A stretch of DNA of 64,000 bases from the NCBI RefSeq assembly GCF_900129655.1, contig NZ_FQWK01000005.1, positions 124,001-188,000 on the forward strand, in the 5' to 3' direction. The position numbers and the translations under genes are program-made. Positions 18,035-26,487 of this stretch are shown one piece after another. This DNA is from Bacteroides clarus YIT 12056 (lineage in GTDB: Bacteria; Bacteroidota; Bacteroidia; Bacteroidales; Bacteroidaceae). The number at the start of each line of letters is the position of its first letter. Position 1 is the stretch's first letter. The notes beneath the pieces were generated by a model. The model searched no databases and had not been told where the DNA came from. It worked only from the letters and a program-made list of their open reading frames with translations.

Positions 18035-20908
18035 ATGAAGACAAAATTACTATGCACGCTGTATTTTTTGTGTCCATTGGCCGTGTCGGCGGCAAATGTT
18101 CATAAACTTACTCCGATTACTACTGATAAGGATGTCAGAGTTGAAATAAGTTTGTCCGCTGAGGCAAACGAACACCTGTCTCTTGATGCAGTCATTTCTA
18201 ATACCCGTAATGGTGAGGTATTGTGTAATCGTTCAAAAGAGTTTTCTTTTAAGAATAAAGTCGATACGACAATAGTATGGAAAATAGATGGTTTGAATCC
18301 GGAATTGTGGAGTCCGGTTACTCCTGTTCTTTATAACCTTGAGATAAAGACGAATACTGAGGTTTTACGCAAACGGATCGGTTTCAGGAGATTTGAGATG
18401 CGGGATGGGGTGTTCTATCTGAACGGGAAACCTATCTATTTGCGAGGTAATGCCATTAATCCGCCGGAAAGAGGGATACCTGAGCCCTTGGAAAGAAGTA
18501 AGGAGTTCGCTCGTGATTATGTCCGTTTTATGAAAAGTTTGAATATAAATATCATTCGTATTCCTGATGACCAAAACTGGATGGATGTATGCGATGAAGA
18601 AGGCATGATGATTTTTGCCGGTCGCTATGGACGTCCTAAGCATGGAACCAAGACTGCACCGCCGGCAGACTTTGATTTATCGCTTAAGACATATAAGGAA
18701 ATAGATTTAGGCCCGTTTAGCCCTCACCCTTCTGTTGTCATTTATATATTGGCTAATGAAATGCCGCCTGAAGGTGAAGTTGGAGCTCGGTATCGGGAGT
18801 TTCTGACAAAAATGTGTGGTGAACTCAAGAAATGGGATGATACCAGGTTGTATATAGGTAATACTGGCTATGGACTTGGAAAATCAGGTGATATTTATGA
18901 TGTACACCGGTATTGGGGGTGGTATTACAACACTTTTCTGACTTATCTAAACATGCGTGATAAAAGTATGTGGCAGAATCCGGGTAGAGTTCAGCCTATT
19001 ACATTTACTGAGTGTGTGGGTAACTATACGGGGATAGACGGGCGTTTCAACCTTTGTTCCCGGACTAAGCAGCCCGGTTCGCAAAAGTGTTGGACCGGCC
19101 ATCTGCCAAATGAAGAACAAGCTGAGGCTGCTATGTCATATCAAGCCTTTGTCCTAAAAAATGCTACGGAACTGTTTCGTCGGTTGAGATGCCAGAATGG
19201 TAATCTTGCAGGTACTATGCCTTTTACCATAATATTCCATAATTGGGATGGAGTAAAGTCGTTTGCAGAAATGAAACCGAAACCTGTGGCGTGGCAGTAT
19301 CAGACAAGTTATCAACCGATATTGCTGAGTTGGGAAAACTGGCAGTCGCAGATTTATGCAGGAAATAAGTTGTCGGTCGTTGCTCATGTGGTTAATGATG
19401 ATGACTATTGCAATGATTTGAATGGCGCTCGTTTGCAATGGCGGATTGAGAAAGGAAATGAGACGTTTTTGTCAGGAGATATCGAACTGCCGTCTGTTCC
19501 TTACTATGGGACATATAAGAGTCCTCTTTCAATTGATATTCCCCGGGATTTAACTTCGGGAGATTATGTATTGAAAGGTGAAATTTGGGTGGATGGCAGG
19601 AAGATATCCCATAATGAGAGCGAGATTTTCATTGCAGGACAGGATTGGAATAATAAGGATGCAATTGGAAAAACGATTTATGTATATGACTCTTCGGCGG
19701 GGGAACAAACCCGCAGTTGCTTGCAAAAGCTTGGTTATATGGTGAAGCCGATACATACGGTTATGGATTTACCTCGCAATTCCATTTTAGTTTTGGGAAA
19801 GGATTCTTGGGACAATAACATAAACAGTCAGGTTGAACAATTAAGGGAGTATATAAAGAAAGGAGGACGCGTTGTTTGTCTGGAGCAGGATCCGGCTAGA
19901 TTCAATCAATCATGGCTACCGATTTCGGTTAAATTCTTGGAAGACAGTAATAATAATCCGGTTTACCTGTCTCCTTCTTTGGCATATAAAGACGGTATGA
20001 ATATTAATCTTGAGCGTCCTTATCATCCGGTCTTTAAAGGGCTGACACCGAAACGTTTTAAACTTTGGTCTGATTATACTTCTTATGATGAGTCGCAAAA
20101 GGGATTTCCTGCTATTTATCCGGTGGATAGAGGATATGACTTGCATGCAGCTGATTTGAAAAACGTGGCAATTCTTGCTAATTATAGTCGTGCGTTATCG
20201 GCAACTGCTTTGTCGGAGATGTTTATGGGTAAAGGGTCTGTGTTATTGTCGGGTTTCGATTTGATAAATCATTGTGGAACGGATCCGGTGGCAGATAAAC
20301 TTCTTTCAAATGTATTACATTATATGGCTACTGATAAAAAGCATGAACCATATGTGGCAGTGAGTGACTCTATTGTTTGGGGAGATTATGCGTCTGAGCG
20401 AGGTATTGTGAATGCTCTTTGTAATGGTTTGATGGTAAATACGGTTCCTATTATTCCGAAAGGGCAGGAGAAGGATACCAAATATAAGTTGAAGATTGAT
20501 GAGTATGGCTATCAATATGCCGGGGCATATGGTGGCTGGAATTCAAAACCGGGTGTACAATATGTACCCTATGGGAGAAGACCGATGGCTCCGTTCACGT
20601 TTTCGCGAGGAGGAAGCCCGCTTATTGAAAAATCATCTGTAACAGGCGAGGGGTATTTTTACATAACTTTACCGGAAAAGAAGAATATAATGATTACTGT
20701 ATTAGAGAATCCTGTGGATGAACCTATCCGTATCAGTCTTTCCGTAAACAATGAAGCGGGAAAGGAGTATGTAATTTTGCCTAAGCAGCAATTAAGTATT
20801 GAAACGGATATTTCTCATATAAAGAATGCGATGAAGGTATCTTTGAAAGGAGATAGGCGCACGATTCTGCTGAAAACCATATTAAGTATGAAACAGACTC
20901 GGAAATAA
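18035..20908 (+). CDS. GH2-like glycoside hydrolase with a glutamine-amidotransferase-like C-terminal part
   Basis: The protein (957 residues from ATG 18035) has a signal peptide ending near VSAAN. An immunoglobulin-like GH2 domain runs to about residue 120 (LYNLEIKTNTEVLRKRIGFR). The TIM barrel follows, with VIYILANE (candidate acid/base E242) and ITFTECVGNY (candidate nucleophile E326). The usual N-terminal jelly-roll sugar-binding domain of GH2 enzymes is missing. After the barrel come a beta domain (about 430-545) and an alpha/beta segment with VLGKDSWDNNINSQVEQL and GGRVVCLEQD, like the class I amidotransferase fold seen in some Bacteroides GHs. Substrate is unknown; beta-galactosidase or beta-glucuronidase are the usual GH2 options. 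The GTG at 18002 overlaps the HTCS gene and is a less likely start. Confidence 0.75.
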   Translation: MKTKLLCTLYFLCPLAVSAANVHKLTPITTDKDVRVEISLSAEANEHLSLDAVISNTRNGEVLCNRSKEFSFKNKVDTTIVWKIDGLNPELWSPVTPVLYNLEIKTNTEVLRKRIGFRRFEMRDGVFYLNGKPIYLRGNAINPPERGIPEPLERSKEFARDYVRFMKSLNINIIRIPDDQNWMDVCDEEGMMIFAGRYGRPKHGTKTAPPADFDLSLKTYKEIDLGPFSPHPSVVIYILANEMPPEGEVGARYREFLTKMCGELKKWDDTRLYIGNTGYGLGKSGDIYDVHRYWGWYYNTFLTYLNMRDKSMWQNPGRVQPITFTECVGNYTGIDGRFNLCSRTKQPGSQKCWTGHLPNEEQAEAAMSYQAFVLKNATELFRRLRCQNGNLAGTMPFTIIFHNWDGVKSFAEMKPKPVAWQYQTSYQPILLSWENWQSQIYAGNKLSVVAHVVNDDDYCNDLNGARLQWRIEKGNETFLSGDIELPSVPYYGTYKSPLSIDIPRDLTSGDYVLKGEIWVDGRKISHNESEIFIAGQDWNNKDAIGKTIYVYDSSAGEQTRSCLQKLGYMVKPIHTVMDLPRNSILVLGKDSWDNNINSQVEQLREYIKKGGRVVCLEQDPARFNQSWLPISVKFLEDSNNNPVYLSPSLAYKDGMNINLERPYHPVFKGLTPKRFKLWSDYTSYDESQKGFPAIYPVDRGYDLHAADLKNVAILANYSRALSATALSEMFMGKGSVLLSGFDLINHCGTDPVADKLLSNVLHYMATDKKHEPYVAVSDSIVWGDYASERGIVNALCNGLMVNTVPIIPKGQEKDTKYKLKIDEYGYQYAGAYGGWNSKPGVQYVPYGRRPMAPFTFSRGGSPLIEKSSVTGEGYFYITLPEKKNIMITVLENPVDEPIRISLSVNNEAGKEYVILPKQQLSIETDISHIKNAMKVSLKGDRRTILLKTILSMKQTRK

Positions 20909-20917
20909 TGTTTAATC

Positions 20918-20960
20918 GAATAAGTTGTACTGCTTGAATGGTGCAACTTATTCTGTTTAT
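20918..20960 (+). terminator. Terminator after the HTCS-GH2 transcript
   Basis: GAATAAGTTG at 20918-20927 pairs perfectly with CAACTTATTC at 20944-20953, followed by TGTTTAT. It separates the regulator transcript from the esterase transcript. Confidence 0.65.
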
Positions 20961-20966
20961 AGGCCC

Positions 20967-21010
20967 TTTGTACAACTTTGCTGTACAAAAGAACGATTGT
21001 TATATGCTTT
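20967..21010 (+). promoter_or_regulatory. Candidate HTCS operator and promoter for the esterase operon
   Basis: Half-sites TTTGTACAAC (20967-20976) and AAAGAACGAT (20988-20997) start 21 bp apart. A -7-like TATGCTTT lies at 21003-21010, 15 bp after the second half-site start. The first half-site is also one arm of a perfect inverted repeat, TTTGTACA (20967-20974) and TGTACAAA (20982-20989). Confidence 0.5.
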
Positions 21011-21061
21011 CATAGGATAAACGGACACTTTTGCAGAGGTATTTAAAATCCGAATAAAACT

Positions 21062-23320
21062 ATGAAACGCATTTTATCTTCTTTATACTTATTACTGATA
21101 AGTATTGCTCTTTTGGCAAATGACAGATTTGCCGTTGCTGATATTTTTACAGACCATATGGTGTTGCAGCGTAATGCTAATGTAAAGGTTTGGGGTGAAG
21201 GAACGGACGGTTCGCAGATTGAAGTCCGTTTTGAAGGACAAAACCGGAAGACCGTGGTTGCAAAAGGCAAATGGACGGTCGATTTAAAGACCGGAGAGGC
21301 CGGAGGACCATATAAGCTGGAAATTGTAAATGGTAATCATAAGATTTGTTTCAAGGATGTTTTCGTAGGTGACGTATGGCTGGCGGGTGGTCAGTCAAAT
21401 ATGGAATTTGCCCTACGCAGGGTAAAAGATGCGCAGGCAGAAATTTCTTTGGCTGATTATCCTCAGATACGTTATTATAAGGTACCGAGGAAATTTTACC
21501 CGGAACAAAAAGTACCCGGAACATCTTGGAAGGCATGCTCGCCGGAAACAGCGACAGATTTTGCAGCTATAGCCTATTATTTTGCCAAGAACATACATAA
21601 AGAGCTGAATATTCCTATCGGTATCATTCAAGTTCCTGTAGGTGGGACGACGGTTGAGGCATGGACAAGCCGGAAATTATTGATGTCTGATAAAGATTTT
21701 CGTCCGCTGCTGGAATACTATGATAGTATTGCCAACTCTTATCGTCCTGGCGAATATGAGAAATTGTATAATAATTACCACAGTTCTTTGGCAGAATACA
21801 ACAAGTTGAGCGCAGAGAAGAAACGATACATTAACAAACCGTCGGAACCTATGGGAAAATGGAATTTCCGCCGTCCGGTAGGTTTGTCCGAAACAATGTT
21901 GAGTGCAGCTTGTCCATACACATTGAAAGGATTCATTTTTTATCAGGGAGAATCGAATACTGCTAGAGGGGCGCAATACCGCAAATTATTCCCCGCTATG
22001 ATTAAAGAGTGGAGGACTTCATGGGGACAGGGAGATATTCCTTTCTTATTTGTACAGCTGCCTCGATTTGAAACAAAAACCCGCTATTGGAATGAATTGC
22101 GTGAGGCACAATATCTAACTTCACTTCGTGTGAAAAATACGGGAATGGCGGTCGCCTTTGATCAGGGAAACCCTAAAGATATTCATCCGATTGTAAAAGA
22201 TACGGTAGGTTGGCGATTGGCGCAGTTAGCCTTAGGGAAAGTATATGGTAAAAAGACTATTTACCAAGGGCCTGAATTTAAGAAATTATCAAAAGCGGGA
22301 AATGGCAGTTTACTTCTTGATTTTATAAATACAGGTACCGGGATTATTGCTAAAGATGGAGCTGCTTCACTCTCCGGATTTATGGTTGCAGGTAAGGATG
22401 GTAAGTTCTATCCTGCCGAAGCGGTCATCGTTAGTAATAGTCAGGTACGAGTAAGCAGTGAGCAGGTGCAGGCTCCTATCGATGTCCGTTACCTGTGGGT
22501 AAATAGTGCGAATCCTAATTTCTTTAATAGAGAGGGATTTCCTGCATGTCCTTTTCGTACCGACAGTTATCGACTGGAAACGGAAGGTGTATATGTCAAC
22601 CCTGAACCGGTGGTACCTAAATTGGATTTATTCCTTTTCATAGGACAGTCTAACATGGCAGGTCGTGGATATATTACTGATAATTATAAAAGTAGTATTA
22701 AAGATGTGTATTTGCTGACCCCTACCGGTACAATGGAACAAGCAAGGAATCCTTTGAACAAATATTCTACTATTCGCAAGCAGTTGGATTTGCAGGGTGT
22801 AGGTCCTGCCTATTCTTTTGCAAAGGCAATAACAGAGAAAACCGGACATCAATTAGGGCTGGTAGTGAATGCACGCGGTGGCAGTTCTATTAACTCGTGG
22901 TTGAAAGGGGCACGGGATGATTATTATGGTGAAGCTTTATCGCGCATACGTCAAGCCATGAAATATGGTAAGTTGAAAGCTATTATTTGGCACCAGGGTG
23001 AATCGGACAGCCGGGAACCGGGACTGTATATGGAGAAACTAAAGAAGTTGGTCGCTGATTTACGGCAAGATGTGGGAAATGAGAACCTTCCTGTTATAGT
23101 AGGTGAGATTGCCGATTGGCGGGCAAATGGAACTTCGGAGGCATTTAATAAAATGTTACGTACAGTTCCTCAGCATATTCCATATTCTTATTGTGTGTCA
23201 TCCAGAGAACTGGTTCCTTTGATTAATGAAAGTGATCCTCACTTTAGCGCAGACAGCCAAATAATTTTAGGTAGGAGATATGCTGAGGCTGCTTATGAGG
23301 CTTGCTATTCTCAAAAGTAA
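21062..23320 (+). CDS. Secreted double-module SGNH acetylesterase (sialate-O-acetylesterase type)
   Basis: The 752-residue protein has a signal peptide and two separate SGNH esterase modules. The first (about 20-500) is of the sialate-O-acetylesterase/CE20 type, with FTDHMVLQRN, the GGQSNMEFAL block (Ser112) and FYQGESNTARG. The second (about 518-750) is a shorter CE6-like module with LFLFIGQSNMAGRG (Ser530), NARGGSSINSW and WHQGESDSRE (His644 region). Both catalytic serines and the downstream QGES motifs are intact, so both modules may be active. They would remove acetyl groups from the polysaccharide or its oligomers before backbone cleavage. It starts the second transcript of the PUL, 22 bp before the next gene. 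Acetyl esters are inferred from the family. Confidence 0.88.
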   Translation: MKRILSSLYLLLISIALLANDRFAVADIFTDHMVLQRNANVKVWGEGTDGSQIEVRFEGQNRKTVVAKGKWTVDLKTGEAGGPYKLEIVNGNHKICFKDVFVGDVWLAGGQSNMEFALRRVKDAQAEISLADYPQIRYYKVPRKFYPEQKVPGTSWKACSPETATDFAAIAYYFAKNIHKELNIPIGIIQVPVGGTTVEAWTSRKLLMSDKDFRPLLEYYDSIANSYRPGEYEKLYNNYHSSLAEYNKLSAEKKRYINKPSEPMGKWNFRRPVGLSETMLSAACPYTLKGFIFYQGESNTARGAQYRKLFPAMIKEWRTSWGQGDIPFLFVQLPRFETKTRYWNELREAQYLTSLRVKNTGMAVAFDQGNPKDIHPIVKDTVGWRLAQLALGKVYGKKTIYQGPEFKKLSKAGNGSLLLDFINTGTGIIAKDGAASLSGFMVAGKDGKFYPAEAVIVSNSQVRVSSEQVQAPIDVRYLWVNSANPNFFNREGFPACPFRTDSYRLETEGVYVNPEPVVPKLDLFLFIGQSNMAGRGYITDNYKSSIKDVYLLTPTGTMEQARNPLNKYSTIRKQLDLQGVGPAYSFAKAITEKTGHQLGLVVNARGGSSINSWLKGARDDYYGEALSRIRQAMKYGKLKAIIWHQGESDSREPGLYMEKLKKLVADLRQDVGNENLPVIVGEIADWRANGTSEAFNKMLRTVPQHIPYSYCVSSRELVPLINESDPHFSADSQIILGRRYAEAAYEACYSQK

Positions 23321-23342
23321 ATAGTTCATTAAAAAATAATTT

Positions 23343-26300
23343 ATGAGTTTTAAGAAACAGCTGTTTTTAATATGCGGAGTTCTTGCAGTGCCATTTTTAG
23401 GATTGCAAGCCGATGACGTAAATGTGGCGTTACGTAAGCCGGTGACTGCATCGTCACAACAGGAGAAATTTCCGGCATCTAATGTGACGGACGGAGTTAT
23501 TTCACGTAAATCAACTTGGATGAGTGCCGAAAGTGCGCGACCTCCTCATATGTTGGATATTAATTTGGAGCGATATTATGATATCAATAAGATTGTTATC
23601 TATACTGGTATTCCGGAAAATGAGTTGACAGAATCGGAAAAAGGTAAAGCTCCGGGATTTTGGTCGATGAAGAATTTTAAGATTCAGTATTGGGATGATG
23701 CCAACTGGACGGATTTACCGGATACGGAATGTACGGAAAACCGGTTGGATAAACTTGAATTTATTTTTAAACCTACCTTACAGACTTTTCAGATTCGCCT
23801 GGTGTCCACAGATGGTGAGCCGATTCGGATTAATGAATTTGAAGTGTATGGTAAGGAAAAGGTTAATATGCCTGTACCTGTGACAATAAATGAAGTACAG
23901 ACAACCGTTCAGGAGCCTTCGAAGACAGAAATGCAGGTAACAATAACCAAAGAGGTTATTGGGAAATCAATGAAGTATGTGGCTTATAACCAAGGATATT
24001 ATTTCCCGGGAAGTAATATTTCCGGTTGGCTTGAATATTCCAATGTAAATAGTTTGCGAGTTTGGACATCCTTGAATGATTATGTTCCTCAGTCAGCCGT
24101 ACTGAATGATGAAAGAGTGGCTACTTTGGATGATTTTGAAGTATGTAAGACTGAATTGAGAAATAATCCGGAATGTAACCGCTTTATTCGTTGGGAACCG
24201 GTTTTGGAAAATTGTCGTAAAAAACAGTTTTCTACTAATTCGATGGTTTTTGAATATGCATTGAAAGAATTGAAACGTCTGAATATAGAACCTGTTCTTC
24301 AGATAAATTCTACAGATTTCGATGGTACGTGGAGTAATAAATGGAAGCAGTGGCAACGTTTCTATGCACTTGCTTTTTATGCGGCCAAGACCGGAGATGT
24401 AACCATGTATGCTATGCATAACGAACCGAACCATCGCCATGCGGGTCCTATGAAGATAACACAGTATGTGGATGCCATGAAGATTGTTTCGGATGCTGTG
24501 TATTGTGCAGTACAGGATGTGAACAGACTGTATGGGAAATGTTTGAAGTCGCGTTTTGTAAGCCCTGTTACAGCAGGCTCGAATGCGAATTGGTGGGCGG
24601 AAGTAGTGAAAAATTTGCGTATAGACTATCGTGGCTTACCCTCAGACAGAGATTTATTGGATATATTTTCCACTCATTCTTATAATCTGCCGGCTGCGGG
24701 TTATGCATCTAAGGTTTCTGATATAAGAAAAATTATCGTGGAAAACCATCCGATGAAACAATCTCTGCCAATAGTCTATACAGAGACCGGACGCTGGATG
24801 AATGCTTATCTGATAGATAAGGAAGAAACAATGGATTCTCCCTCTTTATTTACGGAATGGGCAGGTGAATATGCGAATAATACGCTTAATCAAGGCTATG
24901 GCATGTGGGCTTTTAAGTTTGCAAATACTACCAGTGGCACATATCCGCGCGGAATCAAGTCAGGGCATCATTTTATCTGGCAGGGAAAACGGATTGTAGA
25001 GGATGCTTATAATAATGTGGCATTGGGTAAGAAAACATCAGACTTGACTTCCTCTCATAGAGTAACCGTGAAAACAATAACAGATGGAGATAAAGCAGAT
25101 GCCTCCATGTGGGTTTCTTCAGATACGGATGAAGAAAAGCGTTTGGAGATTAATTTGGGTAAAAGTTACTCTTTGGGTGGGGCAGTCGTCTATACAGGTT
25201 CTTCCTATGGAGTTTATACTTCTCCTGACCGCGTGAAAAACTTCAGTTTACAATATTGGGATGGTACCGCTTGGACGGATATAAAGGAAACAATGGAAAA
25301 GAATGCACGTTACGCTCAGTCTTTCTTCTTGTTTGATACTCCTGTTACGACTTCTAAAGTTCGGTTTGTGTCAACCGATAAGGGAAGTATAAAGGTGAGA
25401 GAAATTAAATTATTTGATTCGGAATCTGTAAAAGATATTCCTTCTTCTTATGATATAAGCGGTATTCAGCGCACTGGTGAAGTAGTCCGTCTTTTTGCAA
25501 AAGGATTTAAGAATGAACGTCCTTTATTAAGTACGGTGAAATCTGCTGCTGATAATGATGTGGATGCCATAACCTGTTTTAATCCGGAAGAAATGAGATA
25601 CTATATATGGCTTGTACAACGCAAACACTTTTCAAATAATTTGACTTTGAATATGAAGTCATTAGACCTACCCACCGGCACCAGAGTAATTGCTGAAGAA
25701 GTAAGTGCAAATGCTTATGGTGAGGTGGTTTGGTCGAAAGAAATCTCGGAGAATGGGCAACTTTCTTTTGAACTTCCTGCCCAAAGCGTAATGCTTCTTA
25801 CTATTCCTGTTCGCATGAATGCGCTAAACACATTAGTAGCTGTAGATGATGCGGTGGTAAAAGCCGGTAGGAATGATAAAAAGAACTTTGGTAAAGCTAA
25901 AATGATGAATGTGGAGATGAATGCTTCCCGGATAAATGGAAACCAGGTAAGCTACGTTAAGTTTGATTTGTCTGGAGTGGATAGACAAAAAATAAATGCT
26001 GCCATATTCCAGATATATGGTAATTCTATTGTCGGACATCCTTATCGTTTCCATGTTTACGCTTTGGATAATAATAATTGGGATGAGAATACTTTAAACT
26101 GGAAAAATGCTCCTAATTTGGAAGGAAAACAGGTTCGTATAACGGACGTTGGGGGTACTGCACATGTAGCAGGTGAAATTGTAGTGGACGAAACAGTTGC
26201 TTATCATCAACTGGATGTTACAGAATTACTCCGTAATTGTAGGGAACAGGAAATAACTTTTGTATTAATAAGGGAGGTCAGACAATTGGGTGATGATTCT

Positions 26301-26369
26301 GATAATGGCAAAAGTTGTTCTTTTGGTACGAAAGAATCTAAAAATGGGCCAAAACTGGCTATTTGGTAG
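23343..26369 (+). CDS. Clan GH-A glycoside hydrolase flanked by discoidin domains, with a C-terminal DNRLRE-type domain
   Basis: The 1008-residue secreted protein starts with a signal peptide and an F5/8 type C (discoidin, CBM32-like) domain at about 25-170. A TIM barrel spans about 185-545, with WKQWQRFYALAFYAAKTGDV leading into MYAMHNEPNH (candidate acid/base E361) and PIVYTETGRW (candidate nucleophile E481). A second F5/8C domain follows at about 560-700 and a short Ig-like domain at 705-820. The C-terminal domain (about 825-1008) resembles DNRLRE, a stalk domain, with NNWDENTLNWKNAPNL. The barrel motifs recall GH86 agarases/porphyranases or GH39, but I cannot settle the family by eye. The double discoidin pair suggests binding to a galactose- or uronate-containing polymer. 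It is cotranscribed with the esterase. Confidence 0.65.
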   Translation: MSFKKQLFLICGVLAVPFLGLQADDVNVALRKPVTASSQQEKFPASNVTDGVISRKSTWMSAESARPPHMLDINLERYYDINKIVIYTGIPENELTESEKGKAPGFWSMKNFKIQYWDDANWTDLPDTECTENRLDKLEFIFKPTLQTFQIRLVSTDGEPIRINEFEVYGKEKVNMPVPVTINEVQTTVQEPSKTEMQVTITKEVIGKSMKYVAYNQGYYFPGSNISGWLEYSNVNSLRVWTSLNDYVPQSAVLNDERVATLDDFEVCKTELRNNPECNRFIRWEPVLENCRKKQFSTNSMVFEYALKELKRLNIEPVLQINSTDFDGTWSNKWKQWQRFYALAFYAAKTGDVTMYAMHNEPNHRHAGPMKITQYVDAMKIVSDAVYCAVQDVNRLYGKCLKSRFVSPVTAGSNANWWAEVVKNLRIDYRGLPSDRDLLDIFSTHSYNLPAAGYASKVSDIRKIIVENHPMKQSLPIVYTETGRWMNAYLIDKEETMDSPSLFTEWAGEYANNTLNQGYGMWAFKFANTTSGTYPRGIKSGHHFIWQGKRIVEDAYNNVALGKKTSDLTSSHRVTVKTITDGDKADASMWVSSDTDEEKRLEINLGKSYSLGGAVVYTGSSYGVYTSPDRVKNFSLQYWDGTAWTDIKETMEKNARYAQSFFLFDTPVTTSKVRFVSTDKGSIKVREIKLFDSESVKDIPSSYDISGIQRTGEVVRLFAKGFKNERPLLSTVKSAADNDVDAITCFNPEEMRYYIWLVQRKHFSNNLTLNMKSLDLPTGTRVIAEEVSANAYGEVVWSKEISENGQLSFELPAQSVMLLTIPVRMNALNTLVAVDDAVVKAGRNDKKNFGKAKMMNVEMNASRINGNQVSYVKFDLSGVDRQKINAAIFQIYGNSIVGHPYRFHVYALDNNNWDENTLNWKNAPNLEGKQVRITDVGGTAHVAGEIVVDETVAYHQLDVTELLRNCREQEITFVLIREVRQLGDDSDNGKSCSFGTKESKNGPKLAIW

Positions 26370-26382
26370 TATGAAGTGTGGG

Positions 26383-26426
26383 TTCGTATGATAGTGCTTT
26401 CTTTTCGTACAATCCTTTTATGATAA
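26383..26426 (+). promoter_or_regulatory. Candidate HTCS operator and promoter for the susCD operon
   Basis: TTCGTATGAT (26383-26392) is repeated as TTCGTACAAT (26404-26413), a direct repeat with eight of ten bases shared and starts 21 bp apart. A TATGATAA -7-like element lies at 26419-26426. The gap to ATG 26488 leaves a leader of about 55 nt. This is the clearest of the four sites, as expected for the main susC promoter. Confidence 0.6.
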
Positions 26427-26487
26427 CTTTATCTTTTTTGTGACTTTTGTTCTATCATATTTAAATAATTTTAATCTTAATGTATAA

